From: an uncultured Porphyromonadaceae bacterium
GTDB taxonomy: Bacteria; Bacteroidota; Bacteroidia; Bacteroidales; Muribaculaceae
Direction of reading: 5' to 3'
Assembly (NCBI GenBank): GCA_900547825.1
Contig: URII01000003.1
Location: forward strand, 1 to 64,000
Length of the DNA: 64,000 nucleotides
Shown here: positions 41,964 through 50,196 of the stretch, one piece after another
How the letters are laid out: each line of letters opens with the position of its first letter
Position numbering within the stretch: the first letter of the stretch is position 1
Translations under genes and position numbers: made by a program
Notes under the pieces: model-generated
Databases searched by the model: none
What the model saw: only the letters and a program-made list of their open reading frames with translations
Told to the model about the DNA's origin: nothing

Positions 41964-43469
41964 TTATTCATCAAGATTTACAGCATAGAACGCTTTTTTA
42001 CCCGTAGGATAGATACCGGATATGAACATTACTTTGTCGTAACCGTCGCTTTTCATTATAGCCTTGTAGAGCGACTCTATTTCCCGTACGGATCTTACCG
42101 GCTGATTGTTGATTTCAAGTATTATGAAACCTGACTTGATTCCGGCCGAAGCGAATTTTCCGTCAGAGAGTTTTGTCACCTCCACTCCGTTCTTTATCTT
42201 CAGCTGGGCAAGAGTCTCCTTGGAGACTTCACCGAATGTACATCCGAGTTCGGAACTGTCGCCTACACGGGTAATACGTGTGGAGCCGGAGTTGTTCAGA
42301 AGTTTAAGATTGGCGAACTGCTTTTTGTTGTCGCGTAAATATGTCACGGTAACCACATCGCCGGGACTGTAACGGTTCACCTGTTCGCGGAGCTGGGCCT
42401 CTGTAAGAGTAGGCGCATTATTTATAGCCACAATGACATCTCCTTCCTTCAGGCCGGCTTCCTCCGCTGCCGACGATTCCTGAACCGACATCACATATAT
42501 TCCGGAATTTGTGGCGGTAATGTCATGCTTCTGAGCAAGTTTCTGGGTAAGGGGCTGGAAGCTGACACCAAGGAACGCACGCTGCACAGCGCCGTATTGT
42601 TTGAGATCATCGGCTACTTTCCTGACTATGGTGGTGGGAATTGCAAACGAGCACCCGGCATAGTTGCCTGACTGGCTGTATATGGCGGTGTTGATACCCA
42701 CCAGCTCCCCGTTGAGATTTACCAGCGCGCCACCGGAGTTGCCGGGGTTCACGGCCGCATCAGTCTGTATGTAAGCCTCCACTCCCATAGGGCGCCCATG
42801 TGTGGCGCTTGAAATACTACGGGCTTTGGCACTGACAATGCCTGTGGTCACAGTCGAGGTAAAACCGAACGGATTACCCACTGCGAGCACCCATTCGCCC
42901 ACCTTTATATCGTTGCTGTCGCCCATAGGGATCACAGGCAGATCTTCTGCATCAATCTTTATGAGGGCAAGGTCAGTCATTTCATCATTTCCCACCACTG
43001 TGGCATTGAACACCCTGTTATCGTTGAGAGTAACCTCAAGCCGGTCAGCTCCATTGATAACATGGTTGTTGGTAACGATATAACCGTCATTGGTCAGTAT
43101 TACCCCCGACCCGAGACCAAGCTCCTGCTGGGCATCTTCAGGATCCTCCTCAGGTTCCTGCCTACGTGGCTGGGAGCGGCGCGGGCCACCGAAGAAAAAG
43201 TCAAAAAACGGATCATCGAAAAATCCCTGCTGCATGCTGCGTGTGTTGTGCCGGCTTACGAAACTTTTGATTGACACCACTCCGTTGATGGTGCTTTCAG
43301 CCGCTTTAGTGAAATCAGTGGTAATGCCGGGATTGACTACCTGAACGGCATTTCCGGAACTACGGTCGGACGACACCGCCATAGGCGACGATGCCATAAG
43401 CACACCGGCGAGCATTGACGAGGCTGCTATCATGCACCCCGCGATGACTAATTTTGCTTTCATATTCAT
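41964..43469 (-). CDS. HtrA/DegQ-type periplasmic serine protease
   Basis: This 501-residue protein has an N-terminal signal or anchor (MNMKAKLVIAGCMIAASSMLAGVLM), a trypsin-like protease domain (about 95-290) and two PDZ domains (about 300-390 and 410-495). The catalytic triad is visible: His in IVTNNHVINGA (about 137), Asp in EMTDLALIKID (about 168) and Ser in NPGNSGGALVN (about 246). It would degrade or refold damaged envelope proteins, as the Do family does. A Gly/Phe/Arg/Pro-rich insert (FFDDPFFDFFFGGPRR) lies before the protease core, typical of Bacteroidetes members. It has its own promoter box (43521-43528). Confidence 0.95.
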   Translation of the reverse strand: MNMKAKLVIAGCMIAASSMLAGVLMASSPMAVSSDRSSGNAVQVVNPGITTDFTKAAESTINGVVSIKSFVSRHNTRSMQQGFFDDPFFDFFFGGPRRSQPRRQEPEEDPEDAQQELGLGSGVILTNDGYIVTNNHVINGADRLEVTLNDNRVFNATVVGNDEMTDLALIKIDAEDLPVIPMGDSNDIKVGEWVLAVGNPFGFTSTVTTGIVSAKARSISSATHGRPMGVEAYIQTDAAVNPGNSGGALVNLNGELVGINTAIYSQSGNYAGCSFAIPTTIVRKVADDLKQYGAVQRAFLGVSFQPLTQKLAQKHDITATNSGIYVMSVQESSAAEEAGLKEGDVIVAINNAPTLTEAQLREQVNRYSPGDVVTVTYLRDNKKQFANLKLLNNSGSTRITRVGDSSELGCTFGEVSKETLAQLKIKNGVEVTKLSDGKFASAGIKSGFIILEINNQPVRSVREIESLYKAIMKSDGYDKVMFISGIYPTGKKAFYAVNLDE

Positions 43470-43520
43470 AGTCTCAATGTGATTGATTCTGCGTTTAACA
43501 CTTGATTGTTAATTTTACGG

Positions 43521-43528
43521 CAAATATA
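43521..43528 (-). promoter_or_regulatory. -7 element of the HtrA gene
   Basis: TATATTTG on the minus strand, 51 bases before the ATG at 43469. No clear TTG at the expected distance. Confidence 0.6.
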
Positions 43529-43624
43529 ACCGCTTTATTATCCCGTTAATCATGGTTTAGAAAATATTAATACGGCAAGCCGAGTTTTTAAAACAAATTT
43601 GGCAGTGTGTAAAAATGTTATAGC

Positions 43625-43632
43625 TAATTTTG
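43625..43632 (+). promoter_or_regulatory. -7 element immediately before dinB
   Basis: TAATTTTG ends only 6 bases before the dinB ATG (43639); a TTTG at 43598-43601 lies 23 bases upstream. If this box is used, the mRNA begins at or within a few bases of the start codon. Confidence 0.6.
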
Positions 43633-43638
43633 CACTGC

Positions 43639-44784
43639 ATGGATCTGCCGGAACGTAAAATACTTCACATTGACATGGACGCATTTTTCGCGTCGGTGGA
43701 GCAGCTTGACAATCCCTCGCTGCGCGGTCGCCCGGTGGCCGTGGGCCACGCCGAACGGCGTGGAGTGGTGGCGGCAGCAAGCTATGAGGCCCGACGGTTC
43801 GGCGTGCACTCGGCTATGCCCGGCTCCCAGGCACGCAGATTATGTCCTCAGCTGATATTTGTAGATTGCCGCTTTGACCGCTACCGCGAAGTGTCACATC
43901 AGATCCACAATATATTCCATGAGTACACCGATGTAGTGGAACCGTTGTCGCTTGACGAGGCATTCCTTGATGTCACTTACAATAAGCCGGGAATAGAATT
44001 AGGTGTGGATATAGCCCGCGAGATCAAACATAAAATCAGAGAGCGGCTCGGTCTTGTGGCATCGGCAGGGGTGTCATACAATAAATTCCTTGCCAAGGTG
44101 GCGTCGGATTACCGCAAACCCGACGGCCTGTGCACCATACACCCCTCACGCGCCCACGAGTTCATTTACCGCCTGCCCGTGGAAAGTTTCTGGGGTGTGG
44201 GTCCTGTAACAGCAGCACGAATGCATTCATTAGGAATACATACCGGGGCCGACCTGCACAAATGCACTCCCGAGCTGCTGACCCATGAATTCGGCAAGGC
44301 GGGTATGCTGTACTACAATTTTGCCCGAGGCATTGACCACCGGCCTGTAGAACCTGTAAGGGAACGCAAGTCGCTCGGATGTGAACACACCTACGACACC
44401 GACGTTTCCGCTCCCGACGAGGTAGACCGGCGCCTTGTCCGCACCGTCGACGACCTTGTAGAACGTGCCACGCGCAAAGGCTGGCACGGCGCCACACTCA
44501 CACTTAAAGTCAAATTTCATGATTTCAGCCAGATAACCCGCAGCCTCACCCCGTCCGATCCCCCGGTCACACACAACGATATATTACACCTCGCCCGGCT
44601 GCTTATGAACAGCGTGGATTATTCCTCCCGCCCTATAAGACTGATAGGCCTGACATTGTCAAACCCAATTGGTGCATCTGACAGTAAACCTGACGAGGGG
44701 CGCCAGCTGATCATCCCTTTCCCTGCGGACGCTTTCCGTCCACTTCCCTTACAAAATAAGGTGGACGGCGCTTCGACTCATTGA
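43639..44784 (+). CDS. dinB: DNA polymerase IV (Y-family)
   Basis: This 381-residue translesion polymerase starts at the ATG 43639, which must lie upstream of the catalytic HIDMDAFFASVE (about 10-21). Other signatures are RPVAVGHAERRGVVAAASYEAR, PLSLDEAFLDVT (about 98-109, second catalytic pair), ASAGVSYNKFLAKVASD and a helix-hairpin-helix at PVESFWGVGPVTAARMHSLGI. Near the C-terminus GRQLIIPF resembles a sliding-clamp-binding QLxxxF motif, and about 20 further residues follow it. Those extra residues are encoded where the gene overlaps the convergent glycosyltransferase gene by 74 bases. Confidence 0.94.
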   Translation: MDLPERKILHIDMDAFFASVEQLDNPSLRGRPVAVGHAERRGVVAAASYEARRFGVHSAMPGSQARRLCPQLIFVDCRFDRYREVSHQIHNIFHEYTDVVEPLSLDEAFLDVTYNKPGIELGVDIAREIKHKIRERLGLVASAGVSYNKFLAKVASDYRKPDGLCTIHPSRAHEFIYRLPVESFWGVGPVTAARMHSLGIHTGADLHKCTPELLTHEFGKAGMLYYNFARGIDHRPVEPVRERKSLGCEHTYDTDVSAPDEVDRRLVRTVDDLVERATRKGWHGATLTLKVKFHDFSQITRSLTPSDPPVTHNDILHLARLLMNSVDYSSRPIRLIGLTLSNPIGASDSKPDEGRQLIIPFPADAFRPLPLQNKVDGASTH

Positions 44785-45688
44785 ATATGCGCCCCACATA
44801 CTCGCCAAGAATGCCGAGACAGAGCAATATAGTGCCGCCGAGAAACAGAATCACCACAATCAATGTAGGAAATCCCTGCACATCATCGCCCCATATCAGG
44901 CTCTTTACAAGGAAATAAATCATATATACGAATGTAAACAACGACACACCAAGACCCACGAAAGTGGACACACGCAGCGGCATAACGGTGTAGCTCGTTA
45001 TTCCGTCGGCAGCATGCGACAGCAGCCGCATGAAACTGAACTTGGTATGACCGCCGCAACGGTCGCCGCGGTCAAACAGCACTTCCGCCTTTCGGAAGCC
45101 CATATAACAATAAAGTCCTTTGGTGTAACGCTGAGTTTCGCGGAGACGGCATAATGCATCAATACATATCCGGTCAAGCAGCCTGAAATCGCCTACATTC
45201 TGCAACACAGGCACCCGTGTGAGCCTCTGCAACAAGCTGTAATATAGCATCGTAAACCTTCGGCGCAACCAAGGTTCGCGTCCGCGGGTGATGCGGCGTC
45301 CATAAACATCATCGTAGCCCTGCCGCCACAGTTCAAGCATACGGTCTATTACCTCAGGAGGATCCTGCAAGTCGGCGTCGAGGATAACCACACAATCGCC
45401 CGTAACATAATCAAGACCGGCAAGCATGGCCGCTTCCTTACCGAAGTTACGCGACAGATCCACATAACGCCAACGTGAATCGCCGGCATGCATCCGCATA
45501 ACTCCTGCCAGGCCACCATCGGTGCTGCCGTCGTTGACCATCAATATCTCCCAATCATATTCGTGGTGTTGATCCATGAATTCCTGTAAGCCGGCAAACA
45601 ACGCCGGCAGCACCTCTTCCTCATTATAGAAAGGCACCATCAGCGACACTTTCTTTCGCGGGCATACTGCCGGATCATCCATAATCAA
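44711..45688 (-). CDS. Polyprenyl-phosphate-type family 2 glycosyltransferase (GtrB/ArnC-like)
   Basis: This 325-residue protein has a GT-A domain (about 10-230) opening VSLMVPFYNEEEVLPALF, with MVNDGSTDGG (about 51-60) and VILDADLQDPPEVI (about 98-111, the DxD-type metal site). Two C-terminal membrane helices follow (about 235-262 and 277-300). This is the layout of enzymes that load a sugar onto undecaprenyl or dolichyl phosphate. The final LGEYVGRIFNESKRRPPYFVRE is the family's usual end. Its last 74 bases overlap dinB on the other strand. It is a single gene with its own promoter box (45810-45817). Confidence 0.9.
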   Translation of the reverse strand: MIMDDPAVCPRKKVSLMVPFYNEEEVLPALFAGLQEFMDQHHEYDWEILMVNDGSTDGGLAGVMRMHAGDSRWRYVDLSRNFGKEAAMLAGLDYVTGDCVVILDADLQDPPEVIDRMLELWRQGYDDVYGRRITRGREPWLRRRFTMLYYSLLQRLTRVPVLQNVGDFRLLDRICIDALCRLRETQRYTKGLYCYMGFRKAEVLFDRGDRCGGHTKFSFMRLLSHAADGITSYTVMPLRVSTFVGLGVSLFTFVYMIYFLVKSLIWGDDVQGFPTLIVVILFLGGTILLCLGILGEYVGRIFNESKRRPPYFVREVDGKRPQGKG

Positions 45689-45809
45689 CTATTAAGATCA
45701 GTTATTCCTAATTTTTGAAAATTCTGTGTGCCGATACATTTTAAATATTTTTTGCATCTATGTATCAAGCAATTCACACAATTATCCTATTATGATTATT
45801 ACACCGTTC

Positions 45810-45817
45810 CAAAGGTA
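45810..45817 (-). promoter_or_regulatory. -7 element of the 44711-45688 glycosyltransferase
   Basis: TACCTTTG on the minus strand matches the consensus. The predicted start leaves an untranslated leader of about 115 bases. Confidence 0.6.
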
Positions 45818-45858
45818 AGGATTATTTCAGTAACCGCAGAATGAAAACAGAAATTAAT

Positions 45859-45890
45859 TTTGTCGGCGCAAAGAATAAATACTATTTTTG
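45859..45890 (+). promoter_or_regulatory. Promoter of dapA
   Basis: TTTG (45859-45862) and TATTTTTG (45883-45890) are exactly 20 bases apart. Predicted start near 45896, about 20 bases before the ATG at 45919. Confidence 0.8.
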
Positions 45891-45918
45891 TAGTTGAATC
45901 CAAGATGTGAATTTCCTT

Positions 45919-46806
45919 ATGACTGCTACTCAATTCAACGGCATGGGCGTGGCACTGGTCACACCGTTCAAAGCCGACCTTTCAGTGGACCATGACAGCC
46001 TGTCGGCACTCATCGACAATATAATAAAGGGGGGAGCCGATTATCTCGTAGTGCTCGGCACCACAGGCGAATCAGCCACTCTCACCCCGCAGGAACGCCG
46101 TGAAACAGCCGCAACAGCCATAAATGCCGCAAAGGGCCGAGTGCCTTTAGTGCTGGGTGTAGGGGGCAACTCCACAGCGGCAGTGATAAACGATCTGCGC
46201 ACACCCGGATTCACCGACGGTTTCGATGCGGTGCTGTCCGTAGTGCCGTTCTACAACAAACCATCGCAAGAAGGGATCTTCCAACATTTCAAGGCTGTTA
46301 CCGAAGCCTCACCTGTGCCTGTGATACTTTATAATATACCGTCACGGTGCGGTGTGAACATGACAGCCGCCACTACCTTGCGCGTGGCCCGGGAATGTCC
46401 GGGAGCGATAGCCGTAAAAGAAGCCTCCGGCAACCTCCATCAGGTAATGGATATAATAGCCGACAAACCGGAACGCTTCAATGTGATCTCCGGTGACGAC
46501 GGCATGACTCTGCCCATAATGTCGTTGGGCGGAAGCGGAGTGATATCAGTGGCAGGAAACGCATTCCCCCGTCACTGCTCGGCCATGGTCAAGGCATTTG
46601 CACAAGGTGACACCTTATCGGCCTGCACCATAAACCGCAGTTTACACAACATCATGGAGCTTCTTTTTGCCGAAGGCAACCCCGCAGGCATAAAATGCGC
46701 ATTATCCTGCATGGGTATTATAAAGGAATATCTGAGGCTTCCGCTCGTTCCAGTAAGCGGGCAGTTGCGGCAAACTATAGCGGATGCTGTAAAAAGCTTT
46801 GTATAA
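45919..46806 (+). CDS. dapA: 4-hydroxy-tetrahydrodipicolinate synthase
   Basis: This 295-residue TIM-barrel lyase condenses pyruvate with aspartate semialdehyde, the first step to diaminopimelate and lysine. Features are GMGVALVTPF (about 8-17), VLGTTGESATL (about 44-54), the tyrosine in PVILYNIPSRCGVNM and the Schiff-base lysine in AIAVKEASGN (about 169-178). I prefer the ATG at 45919; an in-frame GTG at 45907 would add four residues. The stop lies 8 bases from the convergent murF-alr stop, with no room for a terminator. Confidence 0.96.
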   Translation: MTATQFNGMGVALVTPFKADLSVDHDSLSALIDNIIKGGADYLVVLGTTGESATLTPQERRETAATAINAAKGRVPLVLGVGGNSTAAVINDLRTPGFTDGFDAVLSVVPFYNKPSQEGIFQHFKAVTEASPVPVILYNIPSRCGVNMTAATTLRVARECPGAIAVKEASGNLHQVMDIIADKPERFNVISGDDGMTLPIMSLGGSGVISVAGNAFPRHCSAMVKAFAQGDTLSACTINRSLHNIMELLFAEGNPAGIKCALSCMGIIKEYLRLPLVPVSGQLRQTIADAVKSFV

Positions 46807-46814
46807 CAGAAGCC

Positions 46815-49298
46815 TTATTCGCGGTAATACACTCTCTTGACGCGCTGCGACACTGATGTGAGCACTTCATAAGGGATTGTACCGAGCGTGGAGGCAAGCT
46901 CCTCAACCGGAATTCCGTTGCCGAATATCTCTACACGGTCGCCCACCCTTACGTCAGGCACATCTGTAACATCGATCATACATATGTCCATGCACACGTT
47001 GCCCACCACCGGGCAACGCGCTCCGTTCACAAGCATGGAGAACCGGCCGTTGCCGAGATGACGGTCAAGTCCGTCGGCATAACCTAACGGCACCGTAGCG
47101 ATTATCGAATCACGATGCAGCATTCCTCGGCGGGAATACCCTATGGCCGTGCCTGCGGGCCATGACTTAAGAGAGATGATGACAGACCGCAATGATGACA
47201 CATAACGCAATCCCCGTTCCATACCATCCGGAAGCACCGGCACTCCATAAAGCCCTATGCCGAGGCGCACAAGGTCATACTGCCTGTCAGGGAAACGGGT
47301 GATACCGGCTGAATTGAGAATATGCCGCATGAACGGCCGCCCGGAATAGTTGGCGGCAAGCTCGGAACAGCACTTATCGAAGCAATCAAACTGCATCTGC
47401 GTGTATTCGTCCATATCAAGGCAATCGGCGGTGGCAAGATGGCTGAAAACTGTGCGCGGATAAACCACCTCCTGCGCTGTAAGCATGGCGCCGAGACGCC
47501 TCATGTCCTGTTCCATAAACCCGAGACGGTGCATGCCGGTGTCAAGCTTTATATGCACTGGATAGTCCGTGACTCCCACTTTCTCACCCTCGCGTATGAT
47601 CTCTTCAAGCATCTCGAAGCTATAGATCTCCGGTTCAAGGTGATTGGCAAACAACGCCTTGTAATTGACAACTTTCGGATTAAGAACCATTATGGGCATA
47701 GTTATACCTGCCCGGCGCAACTCCACACCTTCGTCAAGCACAGCCACAGCCACATAAGCGGCTCCGCACGACTGAAGAGTACGGGTAAGCTCATACGCCC
47801 CAGCTCCATAGCCGTCGGCTTTCACCATGCACACTATCCCGGTTTCGGGCTTCACCCTTGAACGGAACCAGTTGAAATTATGGGCCACCGCGTCAAGGTT
47901 CACTTCAAGAACCGTTTCATGCTGTCGCGCCTCCAGCATATCGGCTATCGCCGACAATCCGCTTTCACGGGCTCCGCGCACAAGTACCATCTCATGGTCG
48001 AAATCGCTTGTGGACCGGGCTGAAAGAAAAGCGTCGACCGAGGGAAAAAACTCCGCACCGGCGTCAAAATATCTGCTGTTGGCCATCATGCGCTCACCTA
48101 TGCCGATAACGCGCTTCACACCTTTGGCTTCAAGCAATGAAGCGACATCACGGTAAAGGACACCCTGCGAAAGAGTTTCATGGGCCACATCGCCCAGAAT
48201 CACAGTGGAGGACAGATTATCGGTAAGGTGCCTGTTCATGAAATCAAGCGCCGGCTCCATAGAGCGGAAATCAGCGGTAAAACTGTCGCGTACCAACATG
48301 CAGCCGTTGACACCTTCCATCACTTCAAGACGGGTGGCCACCGGTTCTATGCTTGCCATACGCTCCGCGATCACATCGAAAGAATACCCCTCGTTGAGCA
48401 TCACGCCGAGACATGCAGCTATATTCTCCACCGTTCCGGCCCCTGACACAGGCACTGTGAAACTGAACCGCTCACCTTTCCAGGCAACAGTGAAGCGAGT
48501 GGCCTCCATAGCCGGATCTTCCCTGACATCCACGATAAACAGCGGAGCGCCAGAATCCTCCATAGACCATCCTATACGAACCGGAGAGCCCGGTATAGAC
48601 TCAATACAGGTACGTATCACAGGATCATCGGCACAATACACCACACATCCGCAGTGATGAAACAGACGGCACTTCTCGCCACACTTATGATCCAGCGAAT
48701 GGAATCCCTCGCTATGCTCCGGGCCGAGAGAGGTTATGACACCTACTGACGGCCGTATCATATCGCGGAGAGAGGACATCTCGCCCGGACGCGAAATTCC
48801 GGCCTCTATTATGGCCATGTCCGTTGATGAATCAATGGCGCACAATGACAACGGCACTCCTATCTGGGAATTGAAACTGCGGGGACTGCGCACTATCTCC
48901 CTGTCCCTTATCATAAGCTGATACAACCACTCTTTCACGATAGTCTTGCCACGGCTTCCGGTAATCCCTATCACGGGAATGTCAAAGCGTGCGCGCCATG
49001 CCGAAGCCACAGACTGAAGGGCTCCCAATGTGTCAGGAACCTCAAAAAACTGCGCACCGGGGAATATATTGTCAGCTCTTGCCGGAAGATTCTCCACCAC
49101 AAAAGCCCGCACTCCGGCCGAATAAAGACGGGGAATATAACGGTGACCGTCGTTGGTACGTGTGCGCAAAGCAAAAAAGAGAGAATCTACCGGGTAGGTG
49201 AGCGAACGGCTATCAGTCAGCAGATGGCTGACGTTACCGGATAACGCAGGTTCGGAAAGCCCTAATATATGGGCTATATCGGAATAAGAGAATGTCAT
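46815..49298 (-). CDS. Bifunctional MurF (UDP-MurNAc-tripeptide D-Ala-D-Ala ligase) / alanine racemase fusion
   Basis: This 827-residue fusion has a Mur ligase half (about 1-440) with the ATP loop IGITGSRGKTIVKEW (about 104-118) and the later VIRTCIESI and VLVRGARESGL segments. An alanine racemase half follows (about 455-827) with EVNLDAVAHNFNWF, the PLP lysine in CMVKADGYGAGA, and VCMDICMIDV near the C-terminus. It would both make D-alanine and add D-Ala-D-Ala to the peptidoglycan precursor. The fusion is a known Bacteroidetes arrangement. It is the last gene of a minus-strand unit beginning at 53056, 28 bases after the GSCFA gene. Confidence 0.95.
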   Translation of the reverse strand: MTFSYSDIAHILGLSEPALSGNVSHLLTDSRSLTYPVDSLFFALRTRTNDGHRYIPRLYSAGVRAFVVENLPARADNIFPGAQFFEVPDTLGALQSVASAWRARFDIPVIGITGSRGKTIVKEWLYQLMIRDREIVRSPRSFNSQIGVPLSLCAIDSSTDMAIIEAGISRPGEMSSLRDMIRPSVGVITSLGPEHSEGFHSLDHKCGEKCRLFHHCGCVVYCADDPVIRTCIESIPGSPVRIGWSMEDSGAPLFIVDVREDPAMEATRFTVAWKGERFSFTVPVSGAGTVENIAACLGVMLNEGYSFDVIAERMASIEPVATRLEVMEGVNGCMLVRDSFTADFRSMEPALDFMNRHLTDNLSSTVILGDVAHETLSQGVLYRDVASLLEAKGVKRVIGIGERMMANSRYFDAGAEFFPSVDAFLSARSTSDFDHEMVLVRGARESGLSAIADMLEARQHETVLEVNLDAVAHNFNWFRSRVKPETGIVCMVKADGYGAGAYELTRTLQSCGAAYVAVAVLDEGVELRRAGITMPIMVLNPKVVNYKALFANHLEPEIYSFEMLEEIIREGEKVGVTDYPVHIKLDTGMHRLGFMEQDMRRLGAMLTAQEVVYPRTVFSHLATADCLDMDEYTQMQFDCFDKCCSELAANYSGRPFMRHILNSAGITRFPDRQYDLVRLGIGLYGVPVLPDGMERGLRYVSSLRSVIISLKSWPAGTAIGYSRRGMLHRDSIIATVPLGYADGLDRHLGNGRFSMLVNGARCPVVGNVCMDICMIDVTDVPDVRVGDRVEIFGNGIPVEELASTLGTIPYEVLTSVSQRVKRVYYRE

Positions 49299-49326
49299 TG
49301 GTCAGAATATCTTTGCTTGAAAACTT

Positions 49327-50196
49327 TCAGTTGGAAATAAGGCTGCGATGGGCCGCACGGCGCCATTCGGCCTCGGCACACAAGGCTTTCCGGCGGGTAT
49401 CGTCCGACATGAACGTTCCGGAAAATCTTTCATAAATATAATCCACAGCCACCGACGAAGGATGCTTCATGTCCGCATCATAGAACCGGTAGTCGCGTAA
49501 ATCGTCGTTAAGCATCTCAAACGAAGGGAAATATATCACATCTTTGAAATCCCGGCACACTCTGTCACATGCCAGCAACAATGTGGCTTTCGAAAGGTTG
49601 TTGCCATGCAGCCCGTCGGCAACATGCCTCACCGGACTGACTGTAAGAACCACAGGCAAAGCGGCGTTGACACTGCGTGCCGCCGTGACTGCACGGCCAA
49701 TAGCACCGGCAGCTTCATCAACATCAAGACGCCTCCGGTCAAATTCCACAGCAGGGAGTTTATGGCAGTTTGCCACCACCCTGCCTGCACGCGTATATAT
49801 CCATGCCGTGCCGAAGGTCAGAATCATAATTCCTGCGCCGCGCAACGCCCGGGCACCGTGGCTATAGGAGTCATTTACCTTATCTACTACCGCAGCCCGT
49901 TGACGCGATGAAAACGACGAATGATGGTCCATGCTGTGCCAAACTCCTGAGCATTCCACTAATTCTTCCTCCGTGACACGACGCTCCGCAACGAGAGCAT
50001 GAATCATGGCCTCTATGCTCAGTGGATTATAAAGCGTTCCGGAAGGATTGGCACATACATCGAAGCCACCTCGCACAAGCCTCGCTGAGATATTGTCGCT
50101 GAAACATGAGCCGGCCATAAACACCGGTGTGTCATGGGTAATACGCATAGATGTGCGCACGGGCTCGGTTTCGGTACGGAATCTCATGGTGCTCAA
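49327..50196 (-). CDS. GSCFA-domain protein
   Basis: This 289-residue protein opens with FMAGSCFSDNISARL (about 27-41), the GSCFA signature with the putative nucleophilic Ser of an SGNH-like hydrolase fold. It contains MILTFGTAWIY and LTVSPVRHVADGLHGNNLSKATLLLACD (about 185-212), which fit the family's later blocks. The substrate is not known; such proteins are thought to be esterases or acyl-handling enzymes. The start overlaps the stop of the upstream OmpA-type gene by four bases (50193-50196), and murF-alr follows, so its context is peptidoglycan or envelope metabolism. Confidence 0.9.
   Translation of the reverse strand: MSTMRFRTETEPVRTSMRITHDTPVFMAGSCFSDNISARLVRGGFDVCANPSGTLYNPLSIEAMIHALVAERRVTEEELVECSGVWHSMDHHSSFSSRQRAAVVDKVNDSYSHGARALRGAGIMILTFGTAWIYTRAGRVVANCHKLPAVEFDRRRLDVDEAAGAIGRAVTAARSVNAALPVVLTVSPVRHVADGLHGNNLSKATLLLACDRVCRDFKDVIYFPSFEMLNDDLRDYRFYDADMKHPSSVAVDYIYERFSGTFMSDDTRRKALCAEAEWRRAAHRSLISN

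Noticed and set aside
47322..47861. Open frame of 179 codons opposite murF-alr
   Set aside because: It is a shadow of the well-supported fusion gene, is rich in His and Cys without domains, and has no promoter.
49308..49315. TATCTTTG on the plus strand, a possible promoter
   Set aside because: It points antisense into the GSCFA gene and has no TTG at a fitting distance.
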